Below are positions 40,594-49,473 of a DNA stretch of 64,000 nt, piece after piece. The notes below the pieces were generated by a model, which saw nothing but the letters and a program-made list of their open reading frames with translations, was not told the DNA's origin and made no database searches. The stretch lies in contig NZ_NERD01000002.1 in assembly GCF_002799155.1 (NCBI RefSeq), positions 1,116,001-1,180,000 of the forward strand, read 5' to 3'. The first letter of the stretch is position 1, and each line of letters begins with the position of its first letter. Origin of the DNA: Stenotrophomonas maltophilia. GTDB lineage: Bacteria; Pseudomonadota; Gammaproteobacteria; Xanthomonadales; Xanthomonadaceae. The position numbers were made by a program, and so were the translations under genes.

Positions 40594-41631
40594 ATGGACG
40601 AGAACAAGAAGCGCGCCCTCGCTGCAGCTCTGGGCCAGATCGAAAAGCAGTTCGGCAAGGGCTCGGTGATGCGCATGGGCGACCGCGTGGTCGAGCCCGT
40701 CGAAGCCATTCCGACCGGTTCGCTGATGCTCGACATCGCGCTGGGCATTGGCGGTCTGCCGAAGGGCCGTGTCGTTGAAATCTACGGGCCGGAATCCTCG
40801 GGCAAGACCACGCTGACCCTGCAGGCCATCGCCGAATGCCAGAAGATGGGCGGCACCGCGGCCTTCATCGACGCCGAGCACGCGCTGGACCCGATCTACG
40901 CCGCCAAGCTGGGCGTGAACGTGGACGACCTGCTGCTGTCGCAGCCGGATACCGGTGAGCAGGCGTTGGAAATCGCCGACATGCTGGTCCGTTCCGGTTC
41001 GGTCGACATCCTGGTGGTCGACTCGGTTGCCGCGCTGACCCCGAAGGCCGAAATCGAGGGTGAGATGGGTGACCAGCTGCCGGGCCTGCAGGCTCGCCTG
41101 ATGAGCCAGGCGCTGCGCAAGCTGACCGGCAACATCAAGCGCTCCAACACCCTCGTGGTCTTCATCAACCAGCTGCGCATGAAGATCGGTGTGATGATGC
41201 CGGGCCAGAGCCCGGAAACCACCACCGGCGGCAACGCGCTGAAGTTCTACGCCTCGGTCCGCCTGGACATCCGTCGTATCGGCGCGATCAAGAAGGGCGA
41301 CGAGATCATTGGCAACCAGACCAAGATCAAGGTCGTCAAGAACAAGCTGGCGCCTCCGTTCAAGCAGGTCATTACCGAAATCCTGTACGGCGAAGGCATC
41401 AGCCGCGAAGGCGAGCTGATCGACATGGGTGTGGACGCCAAGCTGGTCGAGAAGGCCGGTGCCTGGTACAGCTACGGCGAAGAACGCATCGGCCAGGGCA
41501 AGGACAATGCCCGAGGTTATCTGCGCGACAACCCGACGGTCGCAGCCAAGCTCGAAGCCGAGCTGCGAGAGAAGTTCCAGCCGACCGAAGCCAGCCGTGA
41601 GGAAGGCGACGACGAAGGCGACGACGAGTAA
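40594..41631 (+). CDS. recA: Recombinase RecA
   Basis: A 345-residue recombinase from the ATG at 40594, preceded by AAGGA at eight-base spacing. An in-frame ATG at 40531 would add 21 residues unlike the family. The Walker A is [12 protein letters not shown], the Walker B region is [22 protein letters not shown], loop 2 reads [37 protein letters not shown], and the C terminus is acidic ([11 protein letters not shown]). It catalyses strand exchange and activates LexA. I see no LexA box directly upstream; expression may come from the lexA promoter and a weak own promoter. Confidence 0.97.
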   Translation: MDENKKRALAAALGQIEKQFGKGSVMRMGDRVVEPVEAIPTGSLMLDIALGIGGLPKGRVVEIYGPESSGKTTLTLQAIAECQKMGGTAAFIDAEHALDPIYAAKLGVNVDDLLLSQPDTGEQALEIADMLVRSGSVDILVVDSVAALTPKAEIEGEMGDQLPGLQARLMSQALRKLTGNIKRSNTLVVFINQLRMKIGVMMPGQSPETTTGGNALKFYASVRLDIRRIGAIKKGDEIIGNQTKIKVVKNKLAPPFKQVITEILYGEGISREGELIDMGVDAKLVEKAGAWYSYGEERIGQGKDNARGYLRDNPTVAAKLEAELREKFQPTEASREEGDDEGDDE

Positions 41632-41642
41632 GGCTTGCTGTG

Positions 41643-41726
41643 GGGCAGGGCGGCGCCGTCAGTGACGTCGCCCTGTCCCGCAGGTTCGAATCGCCCAGGG
41701 ATGGGCAGGGCGCCATGGATGGCGCC
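41643..41726 (+). terminator. recA-recX intergenic hairpins (attenuator candidate)
   Basis: GGGCAGGGCGGCG (41643-41655) pairs with CGTCGCCCTGTCC (41666-41678) through two G-U pairs. A second hairpin, GGCGCCAT-GG-ATGGCGCC (41709-41726), is identical to the inner hairpin of the repeat at 12437-12454. In E. coli a hairpin between recA and recX lets through only part of the transcripts, and the same may apply here. Confidence 0.6.
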
Positions 41727-41741
41727 ACCCTTGGAGTACCG

Positions 41742-42233
41742 ATGTCTGACGCTGACGACATTCCCACCGGCCGCAAGCGCCGGCCGCGTGAGCAGACGCC
41801 CGTGCAACGGGCACTGGGCCTGCTGGTCCGCCGCGAGCACTCGCGCAAGGAACTCGCCCGTAAGCTGACCGCCCGTGGCATCGAAGATGAAGCCGCGCAG
41901 GCCGCTGTCGACAAGCTGACCGAAGCCGGCTGGCAGGACGACACCCGATTTGCCGAGAACCTGGTCCGGATGCGCGCCAACACCGGCTATGGCCCGATCC
42001 ATGTCCGTGCCGAGCTGGGTACCCATGGCCTGGACAGCGCCGCGATTGCGGCAGCGATGGACAGCTACGAAGGCGACTGGCAGGAAAATGCCCGTGATCT
42101 GGTTCGCCGCCGCTTCGGCGAGGCCGGCCCGCAGGACCTGACGCAGCGGCGCAAGGCCGCCGATCTGCTGGCCCGGCGGGGCTTTGACGGTGACAGTATC
42201 CGCCGTGCGACCCGCTACGACCCGGATGACTGA
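41742..42233 (+). CDS. recX: Regulatory protein RecX
   Basis: A 163-residue protein that limits RecA filament growth. Three RecX helical repeats are visible: [62 protein letters not shown], and VRRRFG with [22 protein letters not shown]. The frame extends upstream to 41640 through hairpins; the ATG at 41742, after TTGGAG, is the real start. It is the third SOS gene of the cluster. Confidence 0.94.
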   Translation: MSDADDIPTGRKRRPREQTPVQRALGLLVRREHSRKELARKLTARGIEDEAAQAAVDKLTEAGWQDDTRFAENLVRMRANTGYGPIHVRAELGTHGLDSAAIAAAMDSYEGDWQENARDLVRRRFGEAGPQDLTQRRKAADLLARRGFDGDSIRRATRYDPDD

Positions 42234-42345
42234 GACTGGCGGCGCCGGGCCTGATACCCTTTAGGTTTTCGGCGGTCCCTCGTGGACCCTGGCCAACGCG
42301 GCCGGTGGTCCCCGGGTCCGTCGGCCCGCAGACTGCCAGCCCCCA

Positions 42346-44994
42346 ATGAACGCATCCGCCAAATTCACGACTTCCCAGATCCGCAGCGACTTCCTTGAAT
42401 TCTTCAAGGGCAAAGGCCACACCATCGTGCCGTCGGCGCCGCTGGTGCCGGGCAATGATCCGACCCTGCTGTTCACCAACTCCGGCATGGTGCAGTTCAA
42501 GGACGTGTTCCTTGGTGCGGAGAAGCGCAGCTATGTGCGCGCGGCCGACGTGCAGCGCTGCCTGCGCGCGGGCGGCAAGCACAACGACCTTGACCAGGTC
42601 GGCTACACCGCACGCCACCACACCTTCTTCGAAATGCTGGGCAACTGGTCGTTCGGCGATTACTTCAAGAAGGACGCGATCGCCTGGGCCTGGGAGCTGC
42701 TGACCCAGGTCTGGAAACTGCCGGCCGAGCGCCTGCTGGTGACCGTCTACCAGACCGACGACGAAGCCTACGCGCTGTGGCGCGACATGGTCGGCGTGCC
42801 GGAAGAGCGTATCGTGCGCATCGGCGACAACAAGGGCGCACCGTTCGCCTCGGACAACTTCTGGCAGATGGCCGACACCGGCCCGTGCGGCCCGTGCACC
42901 GAGATCTTCTATGATCACGGCGACCATATCGCTGGTGGCCCCCCGGGCTCCCCGGATGAAGACGGCGACCGCTTCATCGAAATCTGGAACCTGGTGTTCA
43001 TGCAGTTCGATCGACAGCCCGACGGCACCCTGGTGCCGCTGCCGGCACCCTGCGTGGATACCGGCATGGGCCTGGAGCGCCTGGCGGCGATCCTGCAGCA
43101 CGTGCATACCAACTACGAAATCGACCTGTTCCAGGCACTGATCCGCAAGGCTTCCGAGCTGACCGGTACTGCTGACCTGGAAAACAAATCGCTGCGCGTG
43201 ATTGCCGATCACATCCGTGCCTGCTCGTTCCTGATCGTCGATGGCGTGCTGCCGTCCAATGAAGGCCGCGGCTACGTGCTGCGCCGTATCATCCGCCGTG
43301 CCCTGCGCCATGGCTGGATGCTGGGCGTGCGCCAGCCGTTCTTCAGCAAGCTGGTGCCGACGCTGGTCGAGCAGATGGGTGAGGCCTATCCGGAACTTCC
43401 GGCGGCGGTGGACACCGTGACCCGTGCGCTGCAGGCCGAGGAAGAGCGCTTCGCTGAAACCCTCGATGCGGGCATGAAGATCTTCGAGGACGTGGCCGGC
43501 AAGGCCAACGATGGCGTGATCCCAGGCGTTGACGCCTTCCGCCTCTACGACACCTATGGCTTCCCACTCGACCTGACCCAGGACATCGCCCGCGAGCGCG
43601 AGCTGACGGTCGACATCGCCGGCTTCGATGCCGCGATGGAACAGCAGCGCGAGACCGCACGCGCCGCGGGCAAGTTCGGCGGCGGCGTGACCCTGCCGGC
43701 CGAGCTGGTGGCCACCCTCAGCCCGACCGTGTTCCTGGGCTATGACCGCCTGCAGGCCGACGGACTGAGCGTGCTGGCCCTGCTCAAGGACGGTCGTCCA
43801 GTGCAGTCGGCCGATGCGGGTGATGCGGTCATCGTCATCACCAACCAGACTCCGTTCTACGCCGAATCCGGTGGCCAGGTCGGCGACACCGGCGTTCTGA
43901 CCGGCAACGGCGTGCGCCTGGCGGTGGAAGACACCCAGAAGTTCGCCGGCCAGTTCCATGGCCACGTCGGCACCCTGTCCGAAGGCGGCCTGAAGGTCGG
44001 CGACGTGCTGTCCGGCCAGGTTGATGGCGAGCGCCGTGGCGCCACCATCCTCAACCATTCGGCAACCCACCTGCTGCACGCCGCGCTGCGCGAAGTGCTG
44101 GGCACCCATGTGCAGCAGAAGGGTTCGCTGGTCGCTCCGGACCGCCTGCGCTTCGACTTCTCGCACTTCCAGCCGATCAGCGCCGAAGAGCTGGCCGTGA
44201 TCGAACGCAAGGTCAACCAGCAGGTGCGCGCCAACAATGCCGCCGAAGTGCACACCATGGGCATGCAGGAAGCGCTGGACTTCGGCGCGATGGCCCTGTT
44301 CGGCGAGAAGTACGGCGAGCATGTGCGCGTGCTGAAGATGGGTGACTACTCCACCGAGCTGTGCGGTGGCACCCACGTCAGCCGTACCGGCGATATCGGC
44401 CTGTTCAAGATCACCTCCGAGGGCGGTGTTTCCGCCGGCGTGCGCCGCATTGAGGCCGTCACCGGCCAGGGCGCCCTGGACTACGTGGACGCCGAAGAGG
44501 CCCGCCTGGCCGAAGCCGCCGACCTGCTCGGCGGCAGCGCTGCCGACGTGGTCGAGAAGATCCGTGCGCTCGGCCAGCGGCAGAAGCAGCTGGAGCGCGA
44601 ACTGGAGGCCGTGAAGGCCAAGGTCGCCGCCGGTGCCACGGCCGACCTGTCCGGCCAGGCCGTCGAGGTCGCCGGTGTGAAGGTGCTGGCCGCGCGCCTG
44701 GAGGGCTTCGACGCCAAGGCCCTGCGTGATGCCATGGACCGCCTGAAGCAGCAGCTGGGCGACGCGGTGATCGTGCTGGCCGGCGCCCAGGACGGCAAGG
44801 CCGCCTTGGTCGCCGGTGTGAACGGCAGCGCAATGGGCAAGGTCAAGGCCGGGGAACTGTTGTCCCATATCGCCGGTCAGATCGGGGGCAAGGGCGGCGG
44901 ACGCCCGGACCTCGCCCAGGGTGGTGGCGAGGACGGGCCCGCCCTTGCTACTGCGCTGGCTGCAGTCGTCGAATGGGTCAGCCCCCGCCTGTGA
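42346..44994 (+). CDS. alaS: Alanyl-tRNA synthetase
   Basis: An 882-residue class II synthetase with all four parts. The catalytic domain has [71 protein letters not shown] and [12 protein letters not shown]. Other parts are the tRNA-recognition helices, the editing domain with zinc ligands [11 protein letters not shown] and [13 protein letters not shown], and the C-Ala/DHHA1 domain ending [15 protein letters not shown]. The 112-bp gap after recX contains GC-rich dyads. csrA follows after 147 bp, the classical recA-recX-alaS-csrA order. Confidence 0.98.
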   Translation: MNASAKFTTSQIRSDFLEFFKGKGHTIVPSAPLVPGNDPTLLFTNSGMVQFKDVFLGAEKRSYVRAADVQRCLRAGGKHNDLDQVGYTARHHTFFEMLGNWSFGDYFKKDAIAWAWELLTQVWKLPAERLLVTVYQTDDEAYALWRDMVGVPEERIVRIGDNKGAPFASDNFWQMADTGPCGPCTEIFYDHGDHIAGGPPGSPDEDGDRFIEIWNLVFMQFDRQPDGTLVPLPAPCVDTGMGLERLAAILQHVHTNYEIDLFQALIRKASELTGTADLENKSLRVIADHIRACSFLIVDGVLPSNEGRGYVLRRIIRRALRHGWMLGVRQPFFSKLVPTLVEQMGEAYPELPAAVDTVTRALQAEEERFAETLDAGMKIFEDVAGKANDGVIPGVDAFRLYDTYGFPLDLTQDIARERELTVDIAGFDAAMEQQRETARAAGKFGGGVTLPAELVATLSPTVFLGYDRLQADGLSVLALLKDGRPVQSADAGDAVIVITNQTPFYAESGGQVGDTGVLTGNGVRLAVEDTQKFAGQFHGHVGTLSEGGLKVGDVLSGQVDGERRGATILNHSATHLLHAALREVLGTHVQQKGSLVAPDRLRFDFSHFQPISAEELAVIERKVNQQVRANNAAEVHTMGMQEALDFGAMALFGEKYGEHVRVLKMGDYSTELCGGTHVSRTGDIGLFKITSEGGVSAGVRRIEAVTGQGALDYVDAEEARLAEAADLLGGSAADVVEKIRALGQRQKQLERELEAVKAKVAAGATADLSGQAVEVAGVKVLAARLEGFDAKALRDAMDRLKQQLGDAVIVLAGAQDGKAALVAGVNGSAMGKVKAGELLSHIAGQIGGKGGGRPDLAQGGGEDGPALATALAAVVEWVSPRL

Positions 44995-45141
44995 TGAACC
45001 CTGCCGTCCCCCTCCTTGTAGGAGCGGGACGGCTGACGGTACCATTGCGAATCTTTTCCCTTTGTCGTGGTAGCGCTTCTTGACGGAGCGTCAAGCCGGT
45101 GGGGGATACCCTTCCACACGGTTCCATGGAGACTTACAAAA

Positions 45142-45345
45142 ATGTTGATCCTGACTCGCCGCGTCGGCGAAACCCTGATGATCGGTGACTCGGTGAGCGT
45201 CACCGTGCTTGGCGTCAAGGGTAACCAGGTGCGTATCGGCATCACTGCGCCGAAGGACGTCGCTGTGCATCGCGAAGAGATCTACCAGCGCATCCAGCGT
45301 GGTGATGAAGCCGGTGGCACCGGTAGCGAAAATTCTGCCGAATAA
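45142..45345 (+). CDS. csrA: Carbon storage regulator CsrA (RsmA)
   Basis: A 67-residue RNA-binding dimer that blocks ribosome binding at GGA-containing leaders. [52 protein letters not shown] contains the conserved L4, R6, R7 and the R44-containing VHREEIY. A short acidic/serine tail follows. GGAG lies 12 bases before the ATG, so CsrA may bind its own leader. Upstream, TTGACG (45080-45085) and GGATAC (45104-45109) are a possible promoter. Confidence 0.97.
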
Positions 45346-45348
45346 CGC

Positions 45349-45378
45349 TTTACCTTCGCACCCGATTAACGTTATGAT
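45349..45378 (+). promoter_or_regulatory. Probable promoter of tRNA-Ser
   Basis: TTTACC (45349-45354), 18 bases, TATGAT (45373-45378), followed by a GC-rich discriminator (GCCCCGC), as usual for stringently controlled tRNA genes. Transcription would begin about 45385, some 40 bp before the mature tRNA 5' end. Confidence 0.6.
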
Positions 45379-45423
45379 TCACGCCCCGCTGAGGTGCAAC
45401 GCACTAGGCGCGGAGAAAACCCC

Positions 45424-45516
45424 GGAGTGATGCCCGAGTGGCCGAAGGGGCTCCCCTGCTAAGGGAGTATAGGGTCAAAAGCTCTATCGAGGGTTCGAAT
45501 CCCTCTCACTCCGCCA
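45424..45516 (+). tRNA. tRNA-Ser (anticodon GCU)
   Basis: A 93-nt gene with encoded CCA. Acceptor stem GGAGTGA pairs with TCACTCC; the D arm is GCCCGAGTGGCCGAAGGGGC; the anticodon arm CTCCCCTGCTAAGGGAG places GCT in a seven-base loop; a long variable arm (type II tRNA) follows; the T loop is GGTTCGAATCC. It reads AGC/AGU serine codons. It lies after csrA and ahead of a strong terminator. Confidence 0.98.
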
Positions 45517-45528
45517 GATACAAAGAAG

Positions 45529-45560
45529 CGCCTGCAGATCCTCGATCTGCAGGCGTTTTT
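45529..45560 (+). terminator. Intrinsic terminator after tRNA-Ser
   Basis: Perfect 12-bp stem CGCCTGCAGATC-CTC-GATCTGCAGGCG followed by TTTTT. Confidence 0.95.
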
Positions 45561-45588
45561 CTTTGCGCTTCTGCAGGATCCCGGCGTG

Positions 45589-45617
45589 CCATCCAGCGAT
45601 CGTTGATCGCTGGATGG
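45589..45617. terminator. Hairpin at the 3' end of the ZnuD-like receptor gene
   Basis: Perfect 13-bp stem CCATCCAGCGATC-GTT-GATCGCTGGATGG without a T-run, 19 bp beyond the receptor stop. It may stop leftward transcription or belong to a repeat family. Confidence 0.55.
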
Positions 45618-45635
45618 CGGCCGAATCGGCTCTGC

Positions 45636-47966
45636 TCAGAGCTTCACCGTCACCCCTACCTGGAAGCCCCGCCCCGGCAGCGGCGCGATGTACTTCAGCG
45701 GCGAGTTGTGCGGGCGTGCTTCTTCATTGAGCAGATTGCTGCCGTTGACGAACACCTCCATGCCGGCGATGTAGCTGTTGCGTACCGGTAGCTCACGGCT
45801 GACCTGCAGGTCGACCAGGTTGAACGCATCCAGCGGTACTTCCTCGCTGACGTTGCGGCCGAGGTACTTCTGCGTGTCGTAGTAGGTGCTCGACAGCTGC
45901 GCCTTCCAGCCTTCGCGCTGCCACCGCAGGTTGGCGCCATAGCGGTTGGTCGGCATGTTCGGCAGGTACTCGCCATCGTTGTGGGCGCGCAACGAATCGG
46001 GGTGGTCGGCCTTGTTCTTCACCAGGTCGGCGAAGGCGGAGACGTTCAACGTGCCGTAGCGGCCAAGGTCCACTACCTGCGACGCGTCGATCTCGAAGCC
46101 CTTCACCGTGGTGTCGGTCTGCTTCCAGTACTTCAGCGGCAGGCGATTGGCGGTCTGCAGTCCGGAGTAGCCGAGGTAGAGGTAGTTCTCGTACCGCATC
46201 TGGTACGCGGTGGCGGACAGCTCGAAACCACCGAGGTGGAACAGTCCGGTCAGTTCCAGGTTCTTCGCGCGCTCCGGCTCCAGGTTCTGGTTGCCTTCTT
46301 CCTGGGTCATCACCGAATAGTGCGCATTGCTGGCATACAGCTCGTTGATTTCCGGTGCGCGCTGCGAGGACGAGTAGCGCACCTTGGCGGCGAACAATGG
46401 ACCGAGCTCGACATACGATCCCAGGCTGTAGCTGTTGAGCCGGTAGTTGCGGTCCTGCAGTTTTGTGTTGGCGGCATTGCGCGCGGTCTTGAAGCGGCTG
46501 GGTTGCAGATCATGGTCAACGCGCTCGTGGCGCACGCCAGCGTCGAAACTGGCCCAGCCGAAGTCCAGTGTTTCCTTCAGGAACACCGCGTTGCTGCGGG
46601 TGTCGACATCAGGCAGGTAGCGCAGCGAGCCGCTGCCGGTGACATCGCGCGACTGATGGCTGAAGCCGAGCAGGCCGCTGAGCGGGCCAACGCGCTGGTG
46701 GCTGAGCAGCAGCTCGGCCTGGGTGCTCTCGAAATCGTAGTCGTTGGCCCGGGTGGCACCCAGCCGTTCGCCCGAGGTGTTGTCGAGCTTGGAGACACGC
46801 AGTTCGGCGCGCTCGAACAGCGGCAGCGGATCGCGCAACAGGGCTTCCAGTGCGTAGCGTTCCTGCTTGATCACCACGCCCGCCGGCAATGCGTTGGCGT
46901 AGTTGGAACCGAACGACAGGTTCTGCATCGAGAACCCCGGCACGCCGTACTCGCTGTCCTTGGCATCGATGCTGACACCCACGTAACCGCGGTCGAAGAA
47001 CAGGGTCGACCCGAACGCCACCTGCGAATTGCGCGCGTAACTGTTGCCCAACCGGTGGTGATAGTCGGGGGTGACATCGTTGTTGATCTGCTTCTGTATG
47101 TATGACGGCGTGCCGGCAACATAGGCCGGGTTGACCGGATTGATGTAGGTGCGGCGCTGCCAGACCGAGGTGGGATTGTTGGTGTAGAACGAGAAATCGC
47201 CGTCGGCCCAGTCCGGGTTTTCGGTCATGAACTGGTCGATGTACGGCTGCGAGGCCTTGTTGTAGAGCTGCTGGACGCGTGCTTCCTTCTGGCAGCTGTC
47301 GGCCAGCGCCGAATTGACGCCACCGCCGACCGGGAACAGCCCGCTGTTGCAGACACTGGCCTTGCTGTTGCCGGGAATGTCGTAGTGCGAGATGCGCTGG
47401 CGCGAGACCTGCAGGTTGGTGGATAGATTGCGCTGGTTGTTGAAGTTCATGCGGAAGCCCTGCGCGTCGGCGGCGTTGAAGCCCTTGCGCAGGACCAGTT
47501 CCATCGACTGGTCCTTGTCTTCCATGCTGCGCGAGATCAGGCCCGAGTCGATCTCCACGCTGCCGCCGATCGCGTTGCCGCCAAAGCGCACGGTGTCGGA
47601 GGATTTGTTGACGGCGACGCTGCGCACGAACAGCGGATCGAACGGAATGTTGATGTCGCCGCTGATCGCGTTCATGCCCAGAATCGACTGGCCGTCCTGC
47701 AGGACCTGCACGCGGTTGCCGCTCAGGCTGCGGATGACCGGAGCGCCCGCGTTCGGGCCGAAGGCGGTGCTTTGCACGCCGGAGACGTGTTCGAGCAGCT
47801 GGCCGAGGGTGCGGTTCTGCGTCTGCGGATTGTCGAGGGTGACCCGGTTGTCGATGCGGGAAGGCTGCGTGGCCTGGACCTGCAGGGTGGGGAGGGTGGG
47901 TTCGTCCGCGGCCTGGGCGGTGTGGACGGCGAGCAGAATGGCTGCAGCAAGGAGATGGCGACGCAT
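45636..47966 (-). CDS. TonB-dependent receptor, ZnuD-like (predicted zinc/metal uptake)
   Basis: A 776-residue outer-membrane receptor. Signal peptide MRRHLLAAAILLAVHTAQA, plug domain with TLGQLLEHVSGVQSTAFGPNAGAPVIRSLSGNRVQVLQDG, then a 22-strand barrel. The end, SPLKYIAPLPGRGFQVGVTVKL, is an aromatic C terminus. The plug sequence and the IAPLPGR end resemble ZnuD, the zinc receptor of Neisseria. A Zur-like palindrome just before the start supports zinc control. Histidines and cysteines in an insertion (ASVCNSGLF, ADSCQKEARV) may form a disulfide loop. The substrate is inferred from likeness and regulation only. It is transcribed alone. Confidence 0.85.
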   Translation of the reverse strand: MRRHLLAAAILLAVHTAQAADEPTLPTLQVQATQPSRIDNRVTLDNPQTQNRTLGQLLEHVSGVQSTAFGPNAGAPVIRSLSGNRVQVLQDGQSILGMNAISGDINIPFDPLFVRSVAVNKSSDTVRFGGNAIGGSVEIDSGLISRSMEDKDQSMELVLRKGFNAADAQGFRMNFNNQRNLSTNLQVSRQRISHYDIPGNSKASVCNSGLFPVGGGVNSALADSCQKEARVQQLYNKASQPYIDQFMTENPDWADGDFSFYTNNPTSVWQRRTYINPVNPAYVAGTPSYIQKQINNDVTPDYHHRLGNSYARNSQVAFGSTLFFDRGYVGVSIDAKDSEYGVPGFSMQNLSFGSNYANALPAGVVIKQERYALEALLRDPLPLFERAELRVSKLDNTSGERLGATRANDYDFESTQAELLLSHQRVGPLSGLLGFSHQSRDVTGSGSLRYLPDVDTRSNAVFLKETLDFGWASFDAGVRHERVDHDLQPSRFKTARNAANTKLQDRNYRLNSYSLGSYVELGPLFAAKVRYSSSQRAPEINELYASNAHYSVMTQEEGNQNLEPERAKNLELTGLFHLGGFELSATAYQMRYENYLYLGYSGLQTANRLPLKYWKQTDTTVKGFEIDASQVVDLGRYGTLNVSAFADLVKNKADHPDSLRAHNDGEYLPNMPTNRYGANLRWQREGWKAQLSSTYYDTQKYLGRNVSEEVPLDAFNLVDLQVSRELPVRNSYIAGMEVFVNGSNLLNEEARPHNSPLKYIAPLPGRGFQVGVTVKL

Positions 47967-47991
47967 GACTCGATTCGTGACGTTGATGTGT

Positions 47992-48011
47992 AATGTTATA
48001 ACGTAACGATT
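47992..48011 (-). promoter_or_regulatory. Zur-box-like operator upstream of ZnuD-like receptor
   Basis: AATGTTATAACGTAACGATT, 26 bp upstream of the receptor ATG. The core GTTATAACGTAAC matches the gammaproteobacterial Zur consensus GTTATAWTATAAC at 11 of 13 positions. The site sits where it would block transcription of the receptor. Confidence 0.6.
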
Positions 48012-48107
48012 CGAGTCGACAAGGGTGGATTGGGCCTTGCCGAAGAGCCGGATATGGAAGAGCCGGATATGAAAGCGGCTCTCATACGGGATTCTTCACG
48101 AGCGCAC

Positions 48108-48350
48108 ATGCACAGCCCCGCCCTTGCCGACCTCGACGGCCTGGGTAGCGGCAGCGGCTTCCCGCTGTTGGCGAGCTATCTGGACTGCACGGGCCGGATG
48201 GCGCTCTATCCGCTCAGTTCCAACGTGTCGGCGGCGGTCAACATCAACAACCTGTTTGACCGCCACTACTACTCGCAGATCGGCTTCTACAACCAGGGCT
48301 GGTACGGCGCGCCGCGAAACGTGATGTTCACGCTGAAGGTCGGTTGCTGA
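48108..48350 (+). pseudogene. C-terminal fragment of a TonB-dependent siderophore receptor
   Basis: About 80 residues ending in VSAAVNINNLFDRHYYSQIG and FYNQGWYGAPRNVMFTLKVGC, the C-terminal barrel strands of an FpvA/FoxA-like siderophore receptor. The remaining roughly 600-700 residues are missing: the upstream 60 codons are not receptor-like, and the fragment lacks a signal, plug and promoter. It is a decayed remnant between the ZnuD-like receptor and the YdcF gene. A short tandem direct repeat (AAGAGCCGGATATG twice, near 48040-48070) marks its left edge. Confidence 0.8.
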
Positions 48351-48366
48351 AGCTGCATCGGTGCGT

Positions 48367-49473
48367 TCAGGGATCCAGTGGATCCATCGGGTCGATGCGA
48401 AGTGATTCGGGCGCTGGCACGAAAGTGATCGCGTAAGGTGAGATGCGTGAACCGACCTTGCCGGGAACGTAGCCCAGCTCACGGCGGTTGCGGTCACCGA
48501 ATCCGCTGCTGGCGACTGAATCGATATGCGATGGACTGCTGACGACCAGCGCCGGTTGCTGCGGCGGCGCCTGCAGCGCGGCCAGCAGCCGGGCCGCGTT
48601 GCGCAGGTTGGTGGTGGTGTGGCGCGCATACGGCTCGATGATGATCGCATCTGCGGGAACGCCGAAGCGCGCGATCAGCGCTTCGCGCATCTGCACCGCT
48701 TCGACGCTACGGGTGCCGCGTGGATGCACGGCGCCACCGGAGACGATGATGAATGGCGCATCGCCTGCCGCGTAGCGCTGCGCGGCCGCCTTCAGGCGCA
48801 GCTTGCTGCCAGCGCTGAGCGGGGTGGTCAGTTCGTCCGGGCCCTGCCCAAGTACGATGATCGACGTGTAGGGATGGGCATTCCATTCGAGCTGCCGCGC
48901 ACGCGCAAACGGTACGGCGTTCATTCCCGCGTTGATGGGCTCGAAGCGGATCGCATCGAGGCGGTCATTGGCATCGAGCAGGCCCACCGCCACCGCGATG
49001 CTGCGATCGAATGCGGTGTAGGCCGCGCTGGCGTCGACCTCGCTCATCTGCATGGCAATGGCTACATCGGTCGCCAGGCGCGTGCTGCCTGCCGTGCCGA
49101 TCGGGCCGTCGATGGCGTCGTAGCGGGGCCGCTGTCCATGGCCGTAAACGGAGAGGACGTTGTTGAGGCCCGCCAGCTCCCGCGTGATCGCCTCGGCACG
49201 CGTCGGAACCGTGGCGGCCAGCAGATCGGCCTGCGCCGGCGTCCAACGTGCCGCGTCGAGTGTGCAGGCCGCGGTCCGGCAGCCGGTCATGTGCTGCGCG
49301 CGTTCGACCATCAGGGCGCGCGCAGGCGCGGGCAGTGCGTCGTGCTTCAGCTGTACAAGGGTCGGGAACAAGCGTCCGGCCAGTGCAGCGCTGTCGCGGT
49401 CGTCGGCGGCTGCCACAATCGGCAGCATGGCAGTCGCCAGCAGGGCGAGCGACAAGCTCAATCTTCGATGCAT
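48367..49473 (-). CDS. YdcF/SanA/ElyC family (DUF218) protein, exported
   Basis: A 368-residue protein with a Sec signal (MHRRLSLSLALLATAMLPIVAAADD), an N-terminal domain of about 170 residues without recognised family, and a C-terminal DUF218 domain: SIIVLGQGPDELTTPLS, APFIIVSGGAVHPRGTRSVEAVQM, IIIEPYARHTTTNLRNAARL, ALVVSSPSHIDSVASSG. DUF218 proteins such as ElyC and SanA affect envelope sugar-phosphate metabolism; the catalytic role is unproven. The ATG (49473) overlaps the stop of the upstream receptor (TGATG) and follows GGAG, so it belongs to that unit. Confidence 0.85.
   Translation of the reverse strand: MHRRLSLSLALLATAMLPIVAAADDRDSAALAGRLFPTLVQLKHDALPAPARALMVERAQHMTGCRTAACTLDAARWTPAQADLLAATVPTRAEAITRELAGLNNVLSVYGHGQRPRYDAIDGPIGTAGSTRLATDVAIAMQMSEVDASAAYTAFDRSIAVAVGLLDANDRLDAIRFEPINAGMNAVPFARARQLEWNAHPYTSIIVLGQGPDELTTPLSAGSKLRLKAAAQRYAAGDAPFIIVSGGAVHPRGTRSVEAVQMREALIARFGVPADAIIIEPYARHTTTNLRNAARLLAALQAPPQQPALVVSSPSHIDSVASSGFGDRNRRELGYVPGKVGSRISPYAITFVPAPESLRIDPMDPLDP

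Noticed and set aside
41659-45045. 1128-residue minus-strand frame across alaS and recX
   Set aside because: Antisense shadow of alaS; rich in His, Gln and Gly from reversed GC-biased codons, with no motif or start signal.
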